In this document: positions 45,127 through 54,973 of the stretch, piece by piece
Numbering within the stretch: the stretch's first letter is position 1
Layout of the letters: every line of letters starts with the position of its first letter
Origin: Phymatolithon calcareum
Taxonomy: Eukaryota; Rhodophyta; Florideophyceae; Hapalidiales
Reading direction: 5' to 3'
NCBI GenBank assembly: GCA_977006965.1
Contig: OZ345363.1
Location: 930,001-994,000 of the forward strand
Length of the DNA: 64,000 nt
Notes under the pieces: model-generated
The model's database searches: none
Told to the model about the DNA's origin: nothing
What the model saw: only the letters and a program-made list of their open reading frames with translations
Translations under genes and position numbers: made by a program

Positions 45127-45821
45127 TAGGGGTCGCCCCGCACGGATTGATCCGTGATCCAATCCGTTCCGGGAGTGTAATCGGGCGGAGCCTGAACCAA
45201 AATCTCACGGATTCTAAAAATATGGACGTTTCACGGATTTTGGGGAACCGGTCTTTGACCGGATTATTTTTTCGAATTTTTGAAAACCGGAACCTTTTTT
45301 ACGGGAACGGATTCAATTTGAGGATAATTTTGACGGATGCCGCCTCCGATTTTAAAAATAATACGGATTTTGAACGGATTCTATTGATGGACATTCATTG
45401 GTGGATTGTTTACGGATCCATTCTTCAGCTCTCGCCGCCGCCGCGTCTATCATAGTGGTACTGCGTACTCCTAAAACTTATAAACCATGGTTTAAATCTC
45501 TCTCTCTCGCCGCCGGCTTCCTTCCTCCCTTCTAGTGTGGTTGACCTGATTGGGTGGCGGCCTGGACGCGGATCAGCTCAATGAAATCCAGGCGGATTGT
45601 GAGCGGACTGAAAACTGACTTAAATTTGTACGGATTGCTAGCGGATTGGTTCTGCTGGCTTTTTGCTGGATGTTTTAGGGATCACGGATCTGATTGCGGT
45701 CTCGCATTATCCGCGCGGACGGATTTTACGAGCTCATATTGTGAGATGGGCGGATTACGGATATCTATAGGCCGACTTGGCGGAAACGGATTGGACCGTA
45801 ATCCGTCCGGGGCGACCCCTA
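45127..45821. mobile_element. hAT-like MITE nested in the MULE (695 bp)
   Basis: Terminal inverted repeats begin TAGGGGTCGCCCCGCACGGA (left) and TAGGGGTCGCCCCGGACGGA (right, reverse complement) and continue with ATCCAATCCGTT. Flanking 8-mers are ACCGCCAC (45119-45126) and AACGCCAC (45822-45829), an 8-bp duplication with one mismatch. Eight-base duplications and TAGGG-type ends are hAT features. The interior is crowded with CGGAT/ATCCG motifs, like the subterminal transposase-binding repeats of hAT elements. No coding capacity is visible. Confidence 0.8.
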
Positions 45822-45855
45822 AACGCCACCCCGACCCCGAAGCTCACCTCGCCAC

Positions 45856-46980
45856 CTACTCGATCTGCGTGAGGTCGATGATGACTTTCTCGGCGGCTTT
45901 CTTCGACTCCTTTCGCTTCGACACGGCCATGCGTTTAATGCTCGGATTTTCGCACGTCGACGCAAAGTGCAACATCATTCCACACGCGGGGCAGAGACGA
46001 GGATGGCTGTCTGACGGCTCGTACGGGCACATTCGCTTGGGTCCGGGCTTTCCGTTGAGGTCAGCGGGTATCAGCTCTTTCTGATCTAGTTGCTCTCCAT
46101 GCACTGCCGCACGCTTCACGGCGGACGCGTGCTGCTTGCGCCACGTTTCGGAAAGCCAAATCGGGTTGAACCAGCGAATGTCCCACGGGTTAAACTCCTC
46201 CAGTTTGCTAGCCGTGTGCGCAGCGTTGATGGAGGCCACAACGTGGGAGCATGGGCGTAGGTACTCCTCACCATGCTTGCACTCGCAGTTGTACTCGACG
46301 TTGCGGGTGACTCGCACATTGTACGCCGCAGTTAGTGCGATAGCGCGCACGACAAACTCGAATGTCCCGTCCTCACTCTTTTCTGGTTTTGCGAAGAGCT
46401 TGCCCGCAGAGCGGCATACGCGTGCATGCTGTTCGCATGTGTACGGCGTCAGAAACTTGCTTTCGTTGATGACGTGCTCCGCCCGTCGGCGTCTGTGAAA
46501 AGCAGTGTCTGACATGTGGCCAATCAACGTCGTCACCAAGTCGATAATGGGAAGCTCTCTCGCCCTATCAGCGCGCTGCCCATCTGTTCGCATGAGTTAG
46601 ACGACACAGTACCGAGCCAATGAACACCCTTTTCGAGTAATTAGTACGTCGCGCACGTCGATGACCTGTCCTTCCACCATTCGAGCAGTCGGGCATTCAG
46701 GCCCGCGTTGTGGATCAGCGCGTCAGCGTGAGCGCTTGTCCGCGCGTACACGACGCGAAAAAGGCACTCGATTTCGGTGGTCGTTGCGGGTACTTTCGCC
46801 GCCTTCAAGTTTTTGTGAAGGATGTGCCACGCGCACCGAGTGTGCAAAATCCCGCTGGCCTGCAGAACCCCCTGCACGCCCACCTCACCAACTCCCTTTG
46901 AGCCGTCCAACATGAGCGCCCTAATACCCTTGAGGTAGCGCGTCAACCGCAGGATAAACCACAGCCAACTTTGGGCGTCC
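45856..46980 (-). pseudogene. MULE transposase C-terminal half (SWIM finger)
   Basis: The minus strand from 46980 encodes SWLWFILRLTRYLKGIRALM, GILHTRCAWHILHKNLKAAK (MULE core after the second D) and LLEWWKD. A stop (TAA after TCATY) and a frameshift near 46600 follow. The frame 45856-46593 then has RELPIIDLVTTLIGHMS, the SWIM motif YNCECKHGEEYLRPCSHVVA and a zinc knuckle LCPACGMMLHFASTC, ending KVIIDLTQIE. The first catalytic region is deleted. The end is close to the hAT-like MITE. Confidence 0.8.
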
Positions 46981-47312
46981 TAGATATCCAATTTTACAAC
47001 TGTAAGAGTCCTAGATATCCAATTCCCTCATTTTTCGATCTAGCTTTTGTAATCCAAACGGGGATGACATATTATTTTATTTTTCATTATATTTTGACAC
47101 TGCAACCTGATTCACTGTCATCTCATTATTTTCTTAATTTTTGAGCAACACCCATACATATAATCCATCCATGTCATAAAATGGACCATTGTTTTTGGTC
47201 CGTTTCGTTTCATGCAAGCGCATCGAATGAAAAAAGATTTGTCCCCATTTTTCTCACTTCGGCGTGATTTCACGGACTGCCCAGTGTGAGACATCGCCAA
47301 CAGTTTTCGCTT

Positions 47313-48528
47313 GAGGAAATTCACTACATGGCCACCAAAAGTGGGAAAATTTACTACACGATCATCCCTAGCCCAGGCTACGACTCACCTCTATACAAGC
47401 GTACTACCAATAGTCACCCTAGCCAGAACGAGTATAATAATAATAATAATAATGAATGCCTATTCCAATATGGGGCTGGAAAGCAATGCTTTTTTATTAT
47501 TCCTCTACTTAAATTTCGGCGGGGCGTTAATCCTGCTGGCTAATTGTAAGCACGCTTCTTCTCTGCTCGTCGCCCGTCATTAGACGATTATCCATAGCTA
47601 ATACTCATCCGTTTGTTAAAGCAATCTATACGACAGAAAATTTATTGCGCGCGCTACTCTCTAAGCTTTAGATCCTCGTCGCAAGTAGAATCTCCGCCGC
47701 CGCAGGCGGTAAGGTCGATGATCATGTTCTGAGCCGCTTTTTCCATTTGTTTTCGTTTCGCCTCGAGAAGTTTTTGGATGTCGGGCCTCCCGCATGTCTG
47801 CGAAAACTGACCAGCGTTTCCGCACCAGGGGGATTGACGGGCCCTCATATCGGATAGCAAATAGGGCTTCTTGCGCTTGCGGCCCGGCTTAGTCGCAAGG
47901 TCAAACGGCACCAATTCATCCTATAGTAGTTGGTATCCAGTGACTGCAACACGCGTGATGCTGTCCTCATGCTGTTTGGCCCACGATCTCAACATCCATA
48001 CGTCCAAGAAGCAATGCTTGTTCCCCGGGTCGAACGATGCTAGACTAAGCGCGTAGAAGCGTAAAAAAGTGCAGAGACGACATTGCTACATGGCCCCAGG
48101 TGCTCTTCAAAGTGGCGGGAATAGTATGTGGCGCGGTAGTCAATGCTAACTGTCACATGGAATGGTGTCTCTTCGTTGCGAACAACATAGCTGAGCGCGC
48201 CACTTTCGATGACCTCGGGCTCCACAAGCAGCTTCTCCGCTCGGACGACTTTTTCCTGGTGCTTCATGTGCTGTGGGAGATCACGACGTTGACAACGTCG
48301 TCAAAGCTTGATCCAGGACAGTCGCCCGCCTGTAGCACGAGCTCCTTCTTTTCCATGATTTCAGGGTAGTTAGTGTGGGAGCGTTGTGAGTTGAGCGTAG
48401 CACACAAATATGACGACGTGCTTACAGTGCGCTGTCGTGTTCGTAACGGATGAGTAGTGCATCTGGCTAGGGATGGAAATGTAGTGAATTATTCCCACTT
48501 TTGGTGGCCATGTATAGTGAATTTCCTC
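47313..48528. mobile_element. second small MULE derivative (about 1.2 kb)
   Basis: The left end GAGGAAATTCACTACATGGC is mirrored at the right by GAGGAAATTCACTATACATG (reverse complement). Similarity continues through GCCACCAAAAGTGGGAA, giving about 45 bp of terminal inverted repeat. No clean target duplication was found: GTTTTCGCT lies on the left and GTTTTGATT on the right, perhaps decayed. An (AAT)n run lies at 47433-47455. The coding remnant is related to the SWIM C-terminus of the neighbouring MULE. Confidence 0.7.
47654..48267 (-). pseudogene. MULE transposase C-terminal remnant
   Basis: The frame 48040-48267 contains a decayed SWIM segment (SRHFEEHLGPCSNVVSALF, with one Cys lost). The frame 47654-47914 has FDLATKPGRKRKKPYLLSDM, a knuckle-like SPWCGNAGQFSQTC and a KAAQNMIIDLT end. 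This parallels LNGKPGPKRMCPY, LCPACGMMLHFASTC and AAEKVIIDLT in the neighbouring element. The two frames are out of register and lack the catalytic core. Confidence 0.65.
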
Positions 48529-50826
48529 GGTTTTGATTTTTCATCCTAAGTGAAGGAGGACGCTTAATTTAGATAAGAGAACTTCCCAAATTGTAGACTT
48601 TCCTCAATTTGTCACATTACCACCGATGATGTGTGGGGACCCATAACGTGATTTGATATCTTTTGACGCAGAAGGCTAACAAATACTAACGTCCAATCGT
48701 TCGTTCACAGACCGCGACTTCACAATATAGCAGATGATGCTTTCCTCATGGGGAAAACATAGCTGTTCGTACTTTACGAAATGGTATATGCAGCTCCCGA
48801 GCACAATAGATATTGTGCAAACGACGGTTTTGTAACGTCCGCGATTGTAGCGGCGCGGTTAGAATGTAGAAAAAGGCGAAGAAGCGGGCACCACGCACAG
48901 AAAATAGGTGTCTTTGGCGTCCTTTTAGTGCTGAAGGAGTGCCCGCGATGAGGGTTGGCCGTCCTCACTACTGTTGTCTGAAAATGTTGAAAAGGGTGTG
49001 GATGTGTTGCTTCCTTTTCTCTTGCTATCCCTGGGGCAGTTTCCGGGATAGAACTCTTCCGCCCTTTGCGAGATTGCTAAGATAAGCTCTTTCACTCTTA
49101 CCATAGCTTTTCAAACGTTTTCTCGGCCTTCGATTGAAAGAGGACATTAGGAATATCCCCGAGGGCAACGCCGGTGTGACGTTCGGTACTATTGGTTGTT
49201 GAATTCTGGCCTTCGCTATAAATTGAGCAGACATATTTGATCTCGGTAAAATTAGCGGAACCTCGCAACAGAAGACTTTGAGAGAACGAGATACTTTCAC
49301 AGAGGAGACAGCGCATGGTGGACTCATTAAGATATGCTTTGTGGTCGAGTTTCTCAGCCTCGTCAACGAACGCGTCGACCTCACCTCCCGTGTACTTGAC
49401 GGTAACGGCCTCACGAATGCTGAAATTCTTGCTACGGCGAAAGAAAATTCGGAAAGTAGGATGCAGAGACTTTGACGAAGTGTTTCATTTCGATGGCCGG
49501 CATATCATTGGAACTAATCTTGTCGTAAGAGAAGTCAAAGTGCTTTTTCAGCAAGGCTCTGCACGACTCGCTCGACTGTGTCGCAAACAGATACTCCTTC
49601 ATGTACAACGTTCTCGCGAACGTGACAGAGCTTCTGGTGTCACATTCAATATTGTAGGTGAGCCTCTCACCCGGGGGTACCATGGCATTTCTTCGTGCTT
49701 AATAAATGAGGATGAAACAACGTTGTTTCGCAAAATCTGCAGACTTCCTCGGAGGGCTGGGCTCAGTAGTGCAGACTGTGAGATCTATCCCTCATCTAAT
49801 TTTCTTCCTCGCTGAGAGCAGGTGCACTACCTAGTCTGAACACAAGATCACTCAAATGACTTTTGATTGATAAGAATCAAAGCACTTCAATAGATTTCCC
49901 TCAGTCCAATCCCCCAATAAAATTTCCAGCCTCCAATGCAGAGTAGTATTATGGCAAAATATTCATTAATATCGTGCTCTTTTAGGATAAACAATTATTG
50001 CACACCAAGTCACTGGCAATAAACCGTTTAAACAAAGTGAAGTTCGCTCACTGTTCATTGCGTGTCTAACCGTTTACTGCGTGTTCACACAGTGACAAAG
50101 ACTGACAGTAGTCTAATTATTTCACTGAGAGCTAACCCCTACTGACACACACCCTGTATTTATACGACTTCATCAAGAAGTCCCTCTCTAGCAGAGATAT
50201 GAAACATCAACTAGGCATCCATTAGCATGACTAAAGCAACAATCATTGCTTCACGCCAATGTTGATCACAACACCAGCGTTGAAAGGAAACGCTGGTTTC
50301 AAGAGTAATGTTCCCATCGCTATGGTTTGTTGGCTTCATGCGTCATGCATGATGTTGATGGCAATAGTATTATCAGAACCTTGCTTGGAGGAGCTGTCCG
50401 AGCTCTATTTGTACTGCGAGATTGCAGTCCGTTCTCTTTGCGAAGTCACACGAGCCCCGATGCTTTGCAATCGCGGTCAATGCTCGCATGCCGTGCCCTG
50501 ATGCTCACGCGTCTCTCTCAGAGTGTCGTTGGCGGAAGTATTCTAAGCACCCCTAGTGTCTAGTTTACTAACCACCTCCGTTGAGGGGCGATTTGAAAGG
50601 TCAAAAAAGTATGTAAAAAGAATGCGAAACAGATAGTTCGCGCCATATTTGGAAAGACGGGCTTCTTTTCTGTGTGGGGAGTTTCCCAACTACTACCTTA
50701 AAAGCGCGTCGTTTGGCGGTAGGAAAGAAAATACGATTTGCAGTTAGAAGAAGCGGACCTGCTCTGTCATGAGAAAAAGACCCGCACCGAGTTGTCTGCG
50801 CATCTATATACACTAACATAACATCG
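48529..50826. other. no supported gene except one decayed minus frame
   Basis: Minus-strand pieces at 49432-49683 (MVPPGERLTYNIECDTRSSV) and 49098-49316 (MRCLLCESISFSQSLLLRGS) read as one interrupted protein of unknown family, cysteine-bearing and without motifs I know. Other short frames appear fortuitous. Confidence 0.3.
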
Positions 50827-52042
50827 GTGACCAGTCTCGCAGAGTGTTTCAGGCTCTATGGAGCCTTTTCCAAGTCAGAAAAGGTGAACGGCACGGTTCT
50901 GGAGGTACTCTCGTATGAAATCAATAGTCACGCAAGCACGTCGCGTCGCGTGAAATGGGTCCTAGTTCAGAAACCGACCAAGAAGACTAAGATTAAGACA
51001 CTCAAGATTGTTAACGTCAAGGCAGGAAAGGCTGACGAAGGTTCTCATTCCTCTCGAAAGCTTGTATCGAGTCCCAGCCGGCAAAATTCTGCACCATAAA
51101 ATCCGGCTTACAGTAATCGTGCTCGCTAGTCTTCTTTGCCAAGCATCAGTTTCTTCTCCGCAGTCGCAACCAGAAACTCCCCAAAGGGGCACGCAAACTT
51201 CGATCCAACCATCAGAAGTTATGAACGCCTTATTCCAGGCTCTCTCGCCTACGACATGCAAGGCTCTTGGGACCAGGCGTCGCAAGAGGAAATTGATGTC
51301 ACCGCGAACCCAAAGTTATTGCTCGTGGGGTACCGTGGTACGAGCGACAAGTTCTATGCCCGATTGGTGGACGAATTCCCAGTCAGTTCCGGACCGTTTG
51401 CACTCCAAGTGGAGATTTCATATCGCAAAATGGTGGTATTGGGCATCACACGCTCTATGATTGCTTTGTAACCATGTTTCCGCAAAGCCACCTTCGAAAA
51501 ATTGCTGCATGGACGTCCGCGAAGCTGAAATGAATCGGGCGAAAAGAGACCACAGTGACAGAGCTGATTAAGTTTTTCGGAGTCCTCGTCCTCATGACAC
51601 ATCTGTTTTGGCAATTTGCGTGGTTGATAGCTGGTTTTTATTCTCCGGTGCGCATGCAGAGTATCAGCAGCACTTGACGCAGCGAAGGTATTATGAAGTG
51701 CTGTTCGAGCAGCTCATCTATAACTCGTGTGATTCTCATAATACTCGTCGCCGTTCAACCACTCCAGAACGTACCTTTGCCTCCGGGAGCGGTGTCGGAA
51801 CCCATTTAACCCCTAAGAGAAAGAAAAGGAAGACTGCGGATGGCATGATGACTAATTTTGCTTTGCAAAACAACTGCAGGGTCTGCAAAGTCAAGAAGAC
51901 GACCCTCGTGTACTCATCATGTAATAGGCTTGATGGTGCCGCAGTATTCATTTGCAGCACTTCCACTGGCAGGAACTGCTTCGCTAAGCATGTGGAAGAC
52001 ATCTATGAGCTTAACGCTTTTGATGTGCCCGATAGTGGGTAG
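50827..52042 (+). pseudogene. PiggyBac-like transposase with the catalytic core deleted
   Basis: The N-terminal frame 50827-51099 (VNGTVLEVLSYEINSHASTS) is followed in other frames by DKFYARLVDEF (51136-51471). At about 51470-51600, VTMFPQSHLRKIAAWTSAKL, one stop, then TTVTELIKFFGVLVLMTH matches the PiggyBac DDE entry motif (F.xMFP...W.....T..EL.KFFG). At about 51603 the sequence jumps to VVDSWFLFSGAHAEYQQHLT and the C-terminal cysteine-rich domain NCRVCKVKKTTLVYSSC...TGRNCFAKH (51608-52042). The three catalytic aspartates lie in the missing part. It is an internally deleted, non-functional element; terminal repeats and TTAA sites were not established. Confidence 0.65.
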
Positions 52043-52835
52043 ATTTCATGCGCAAAATTAAATGATTCTCGTTCCCTCAATTGAGGGAAATTTCAGTAAA
52101 CTAGACACTAGTGACCATCGTTCCGCCATTTGTATTTACGTTATGTTGCATACGCGCTACAACGCTGTCCGCTGCCAAGGACGCGAACTTCGCTTGCGCC
52201 CTATCGTTAGGTCACGAGAGGTAGAGAGCTCATGTTCACAACAAGGTTCATGTCATGAATGCGCGCCTCGTCGAACCGAACGATAGCACTCGCAGTACTC
52301 CTGGCAAGCCAGCAGGGCGTCAGCGCTTTATTTACCGGTCGACCAATGACAGTTTATACAAGATCTTTAATGAGAAGATTCGAGATACGAGATTCTTCAA
52401 CCTACACCCAAAGCATTGGAATTATTTATTTATTTTTATTCTTTTCTCGAAAAGTGTCGAGAATAAATAATTTATTGTTGAACGCAGAAGCAATAAATTA
52501 TTGTATTCAAGTTCAGTGAGGTATAAATAACTGGTTATTCCCCGAATTATTGGATCCTTCTTGCTACTTTCTGTCGCGATAGAATAACCGGATCGAAAAA
52601 ATGAGGAGTCCGATACAATAATTGTCGCAACCACGACGATCTCAATAAATACAATAAATATGCGAGACTCAGGAATAAATTATTGGAACAATAATTTAAA
52701 TAATTACAATAGCAATTATTTTTTCCAATGCTTTGCCTACACCGTGTCCACCAAATATTTTCATTGCGAAAGAGTCGTTCTCTACACTTTTTCTTGCTCT
52801 ACCGGTGAGCAAGTAAAGTGTCGATGTGACACAAG
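52043..52835. other. AT-rich upstream region of the cysteine-rich gene
   Basis: 52420-52720 is strongly AT-rich with ATTTATT and AATAAATAATTTATTG words and a small inverted repeat (TTCTCGA...TCGAGAA, about 52443-52463). It probably includes the promoter of the gene at 52836. Confidence 0.4.
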
Positions 52836-54794
52836 ATGAAGTCCCAACTGCTTCTAGTTCTGGTTCTGATCTTGTTGGAGGAGAGCCAACAGGTTTTAGC
52901 GCAGCCCTATGCAGATAAATGTCGTTCGAACATTGCTTGTGCCGCCAATGAATATTGTGACCGCGGCGGAGATGACGGGATTATCTCCGGAGACTGCGGT
53001 CCATCTTCTTGCATAGCGGGTCCTCGGCGCTGTGTTCCTCGTTTGAATGTTTCCGAACAATGCCGTAGAATGGATGATTCGTGCCGGGAAGGGCTGTACT
53101 GTGCTTCCGACGTACCTGGAGTTTCTGCCGTTGATGGACCTGTTTGTGTCCCGAAGAGGAAGCTTGGGGCGAAATGTGACCGAAACGTGAGGAATCCATG
53201 CGAAGATGGCCTTGCGTGCGATGTTTCAACCTCCAAGTGTACAGAGCGTGTAGGATTCGAGGGGGACCCGTGCATCCTTGCCAACGATTGCCAACAACAT
53301 GTGGGATTCTACTGCAAGAGAGTTCCGACAATTAACACCTCTCAAAGTATTTGTACCCGCAAGAAGCCATTCGGCTCACCGTGCATGAGTTTGAACGGAG
53401 ATCGCTTCGAGTGTGATGACGGGTTTTGTGCTCGAAACACGTACAAGAGTGGATCATTTCGTGGACTGTGCATCGCGCGAAGGCAACTAGGTCAGTCATG
53501 TTCAACCAGTGATGAGTGTCACCGTTTTGTCGATAGAGACTCGCGCACATCGGACGCTATCTGCAACAAATTGTTCCGCGATCGGATCGGATTTGATGAG
53601 GGCATTTGCGTTTTGGAAAAAGAAGTTATCTCGAAACCTGGCGTTATTTGCGACCCGAGGTTTGACAAGTGTGACAGACGGCGCGGTCTATCCTGCCAAA
53701 AATTTCGTCGTAAGTACGTGTGCAAACAAAGATCAACGTTGGACTCCCCCTGCACTTCCGGCTCGAAATTCAGCGTCTGCAGTGTAAAGCAGGCAGGGGC
53801 TCCGCTGGAATGCCGAAGGCATTTTGCATATACGAAGAAATTTCCATTTGGCGTTGACTTGTGTTCGAGGAAAATCGAGATCGTCGGCCGTGGATCGATT
53901 TGCAATCGCGCGGAATATGCCGTCTGCGAAAGTGGTACCACGTGCGTGGCAGCTTCCGGTGTGGAGAATATTAATGATGAAGACAAAACCCCGCCTTTAG
54001 CTTATTGCATGAAGACTGTTTCTTCCGGAAGTGATTGTAGCCGCAAGTTTGATACGGTATGTGAGAAGGATTTGTCCTGCGTTATGGGAAAGTGCACAAA
54101 TTCTTCTACTCCACCGCAAGTTGAGGCCAAGTTCGCCGGCGACTTCGTGGGGTGTGAAAACAAACCGTGTGCGCCAGGTTTGGAATGTACACGTCCCTTT
54201 GAATTTTTGAAAAGGTGCGCACTAAAGACGGCACTTGTTGGACTTGGTGAAGCCTGTTACAACATCGCAAACCAGAAGAGAGTAAGCGCTTTCCACCTAT
54301 GCTCGTCCTTCGAAAAGCTGCGCTATCTAACTTTTTCGTTTCAATGAACTCATTAGAAATGTTCGGCAGGCTTGGCATGTACCAGAGATTTGCAAGCCGA
54401 TGGTATCAAAAGATGTCAGAGAAAAGGTCGCGTTGGTTCCTTATGCGAAGATGATGATGGATGCCAGCAAAAACTGAAATGCTCTCCTGTAGATGAGACT
54501 GACTTTTTAAGAAGAAGGACATGCTATGACCCTGCAAACTCTAATTCCCTTGGTGAAGAGTGCAGCAATGAGCGCCGGAAGGGATGGAAAAGCAATACGA
54601 AGTGTGGCGTTTTACAAAAAGCTGGTATACCAAAGCTGTTACACTGCACGAAATTTAAACCAGAAGGAGCATTGCGGCGATGCCAAGTCAGAGTAGCTCT
54701 GTTTCAGTTCTGTTCGAAAGAAGGTTTCGTTGCTTGTGGCCGCGGACTATCTTGCAAGAAATCGATTTGTGTTCCACGAGGCAAGGGCGCCTGA
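52836..54794 (+). CDS. secreted cysteine-rich repeat protein (Dickkopf-N-like modules)
   Basis: Exons 52836-54281 and 54357-54794, intron 54282-54356 (75 nt, GTAAGC...CATTAG, phase 0); 627 aa. Residues 1-22 (MKSQLLLVLVLILLEESQQV then LA) are a signal peptide. The rest is an array of about ten modules of the form C...G..C....C...G..C, for example CRMDDSCREGLYC-like, NPCEDGLACDVSTSKC, KPCAPGLECTRPF and KCSAGLACTRDL. This pattern is found in the N-terminal cysteine domain of Dickkopf-type and related extracellular proteins. The chosen acceptor at 54356 restores the repeat (KCSAGLACTRD), whereas the nearer CAG at 54369 would break the frame. A secreted or cell-wall/adhesive role is likely; I cannot name an orthologue. 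Nothing is broken. Confidence 0.8.
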
Positions 54795-54973
54795 TTCGCG
54801 TGGGTATAGTAGGTCCAAATAAATTACAGAAGAACAAGTTTTTTAAGCCCAAAAGTTGTGGACCATTCGGTCTTTTGTGTCGTATGTAAATTTCCACTCC
54901 GACTGCATCTATCCGGGGCTGCTTGGTGAGAACTGCCCTCCGCGGCCGCAGTTTGCGAGCGAAACTCCGGACA

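Larger units (their letters stand above)
45050..47029. mobile_element. MULE derivative with perfect 10-bp target duplication (1,980 bp)
   Basis: The left end GAGGGACTTGGATATATAGG and the right end (reverse complement GAGGGAATTGGATATCTAGG) continue through CTCTTACAGTTGTAAAATTG and GATATCTAGG. This gives a 51-bp terminal inverted repeat with two mismatches. ATTTTTCGAT is directly repeated outside both ends (45040-45049 and 47030-47039). The interior has only the second half of a MULE transposase plus a nested MITE, so the element is an internally deleted copy moved in trans. The perfect target duplication indicates a recent insertion. Confidence 0.93.
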
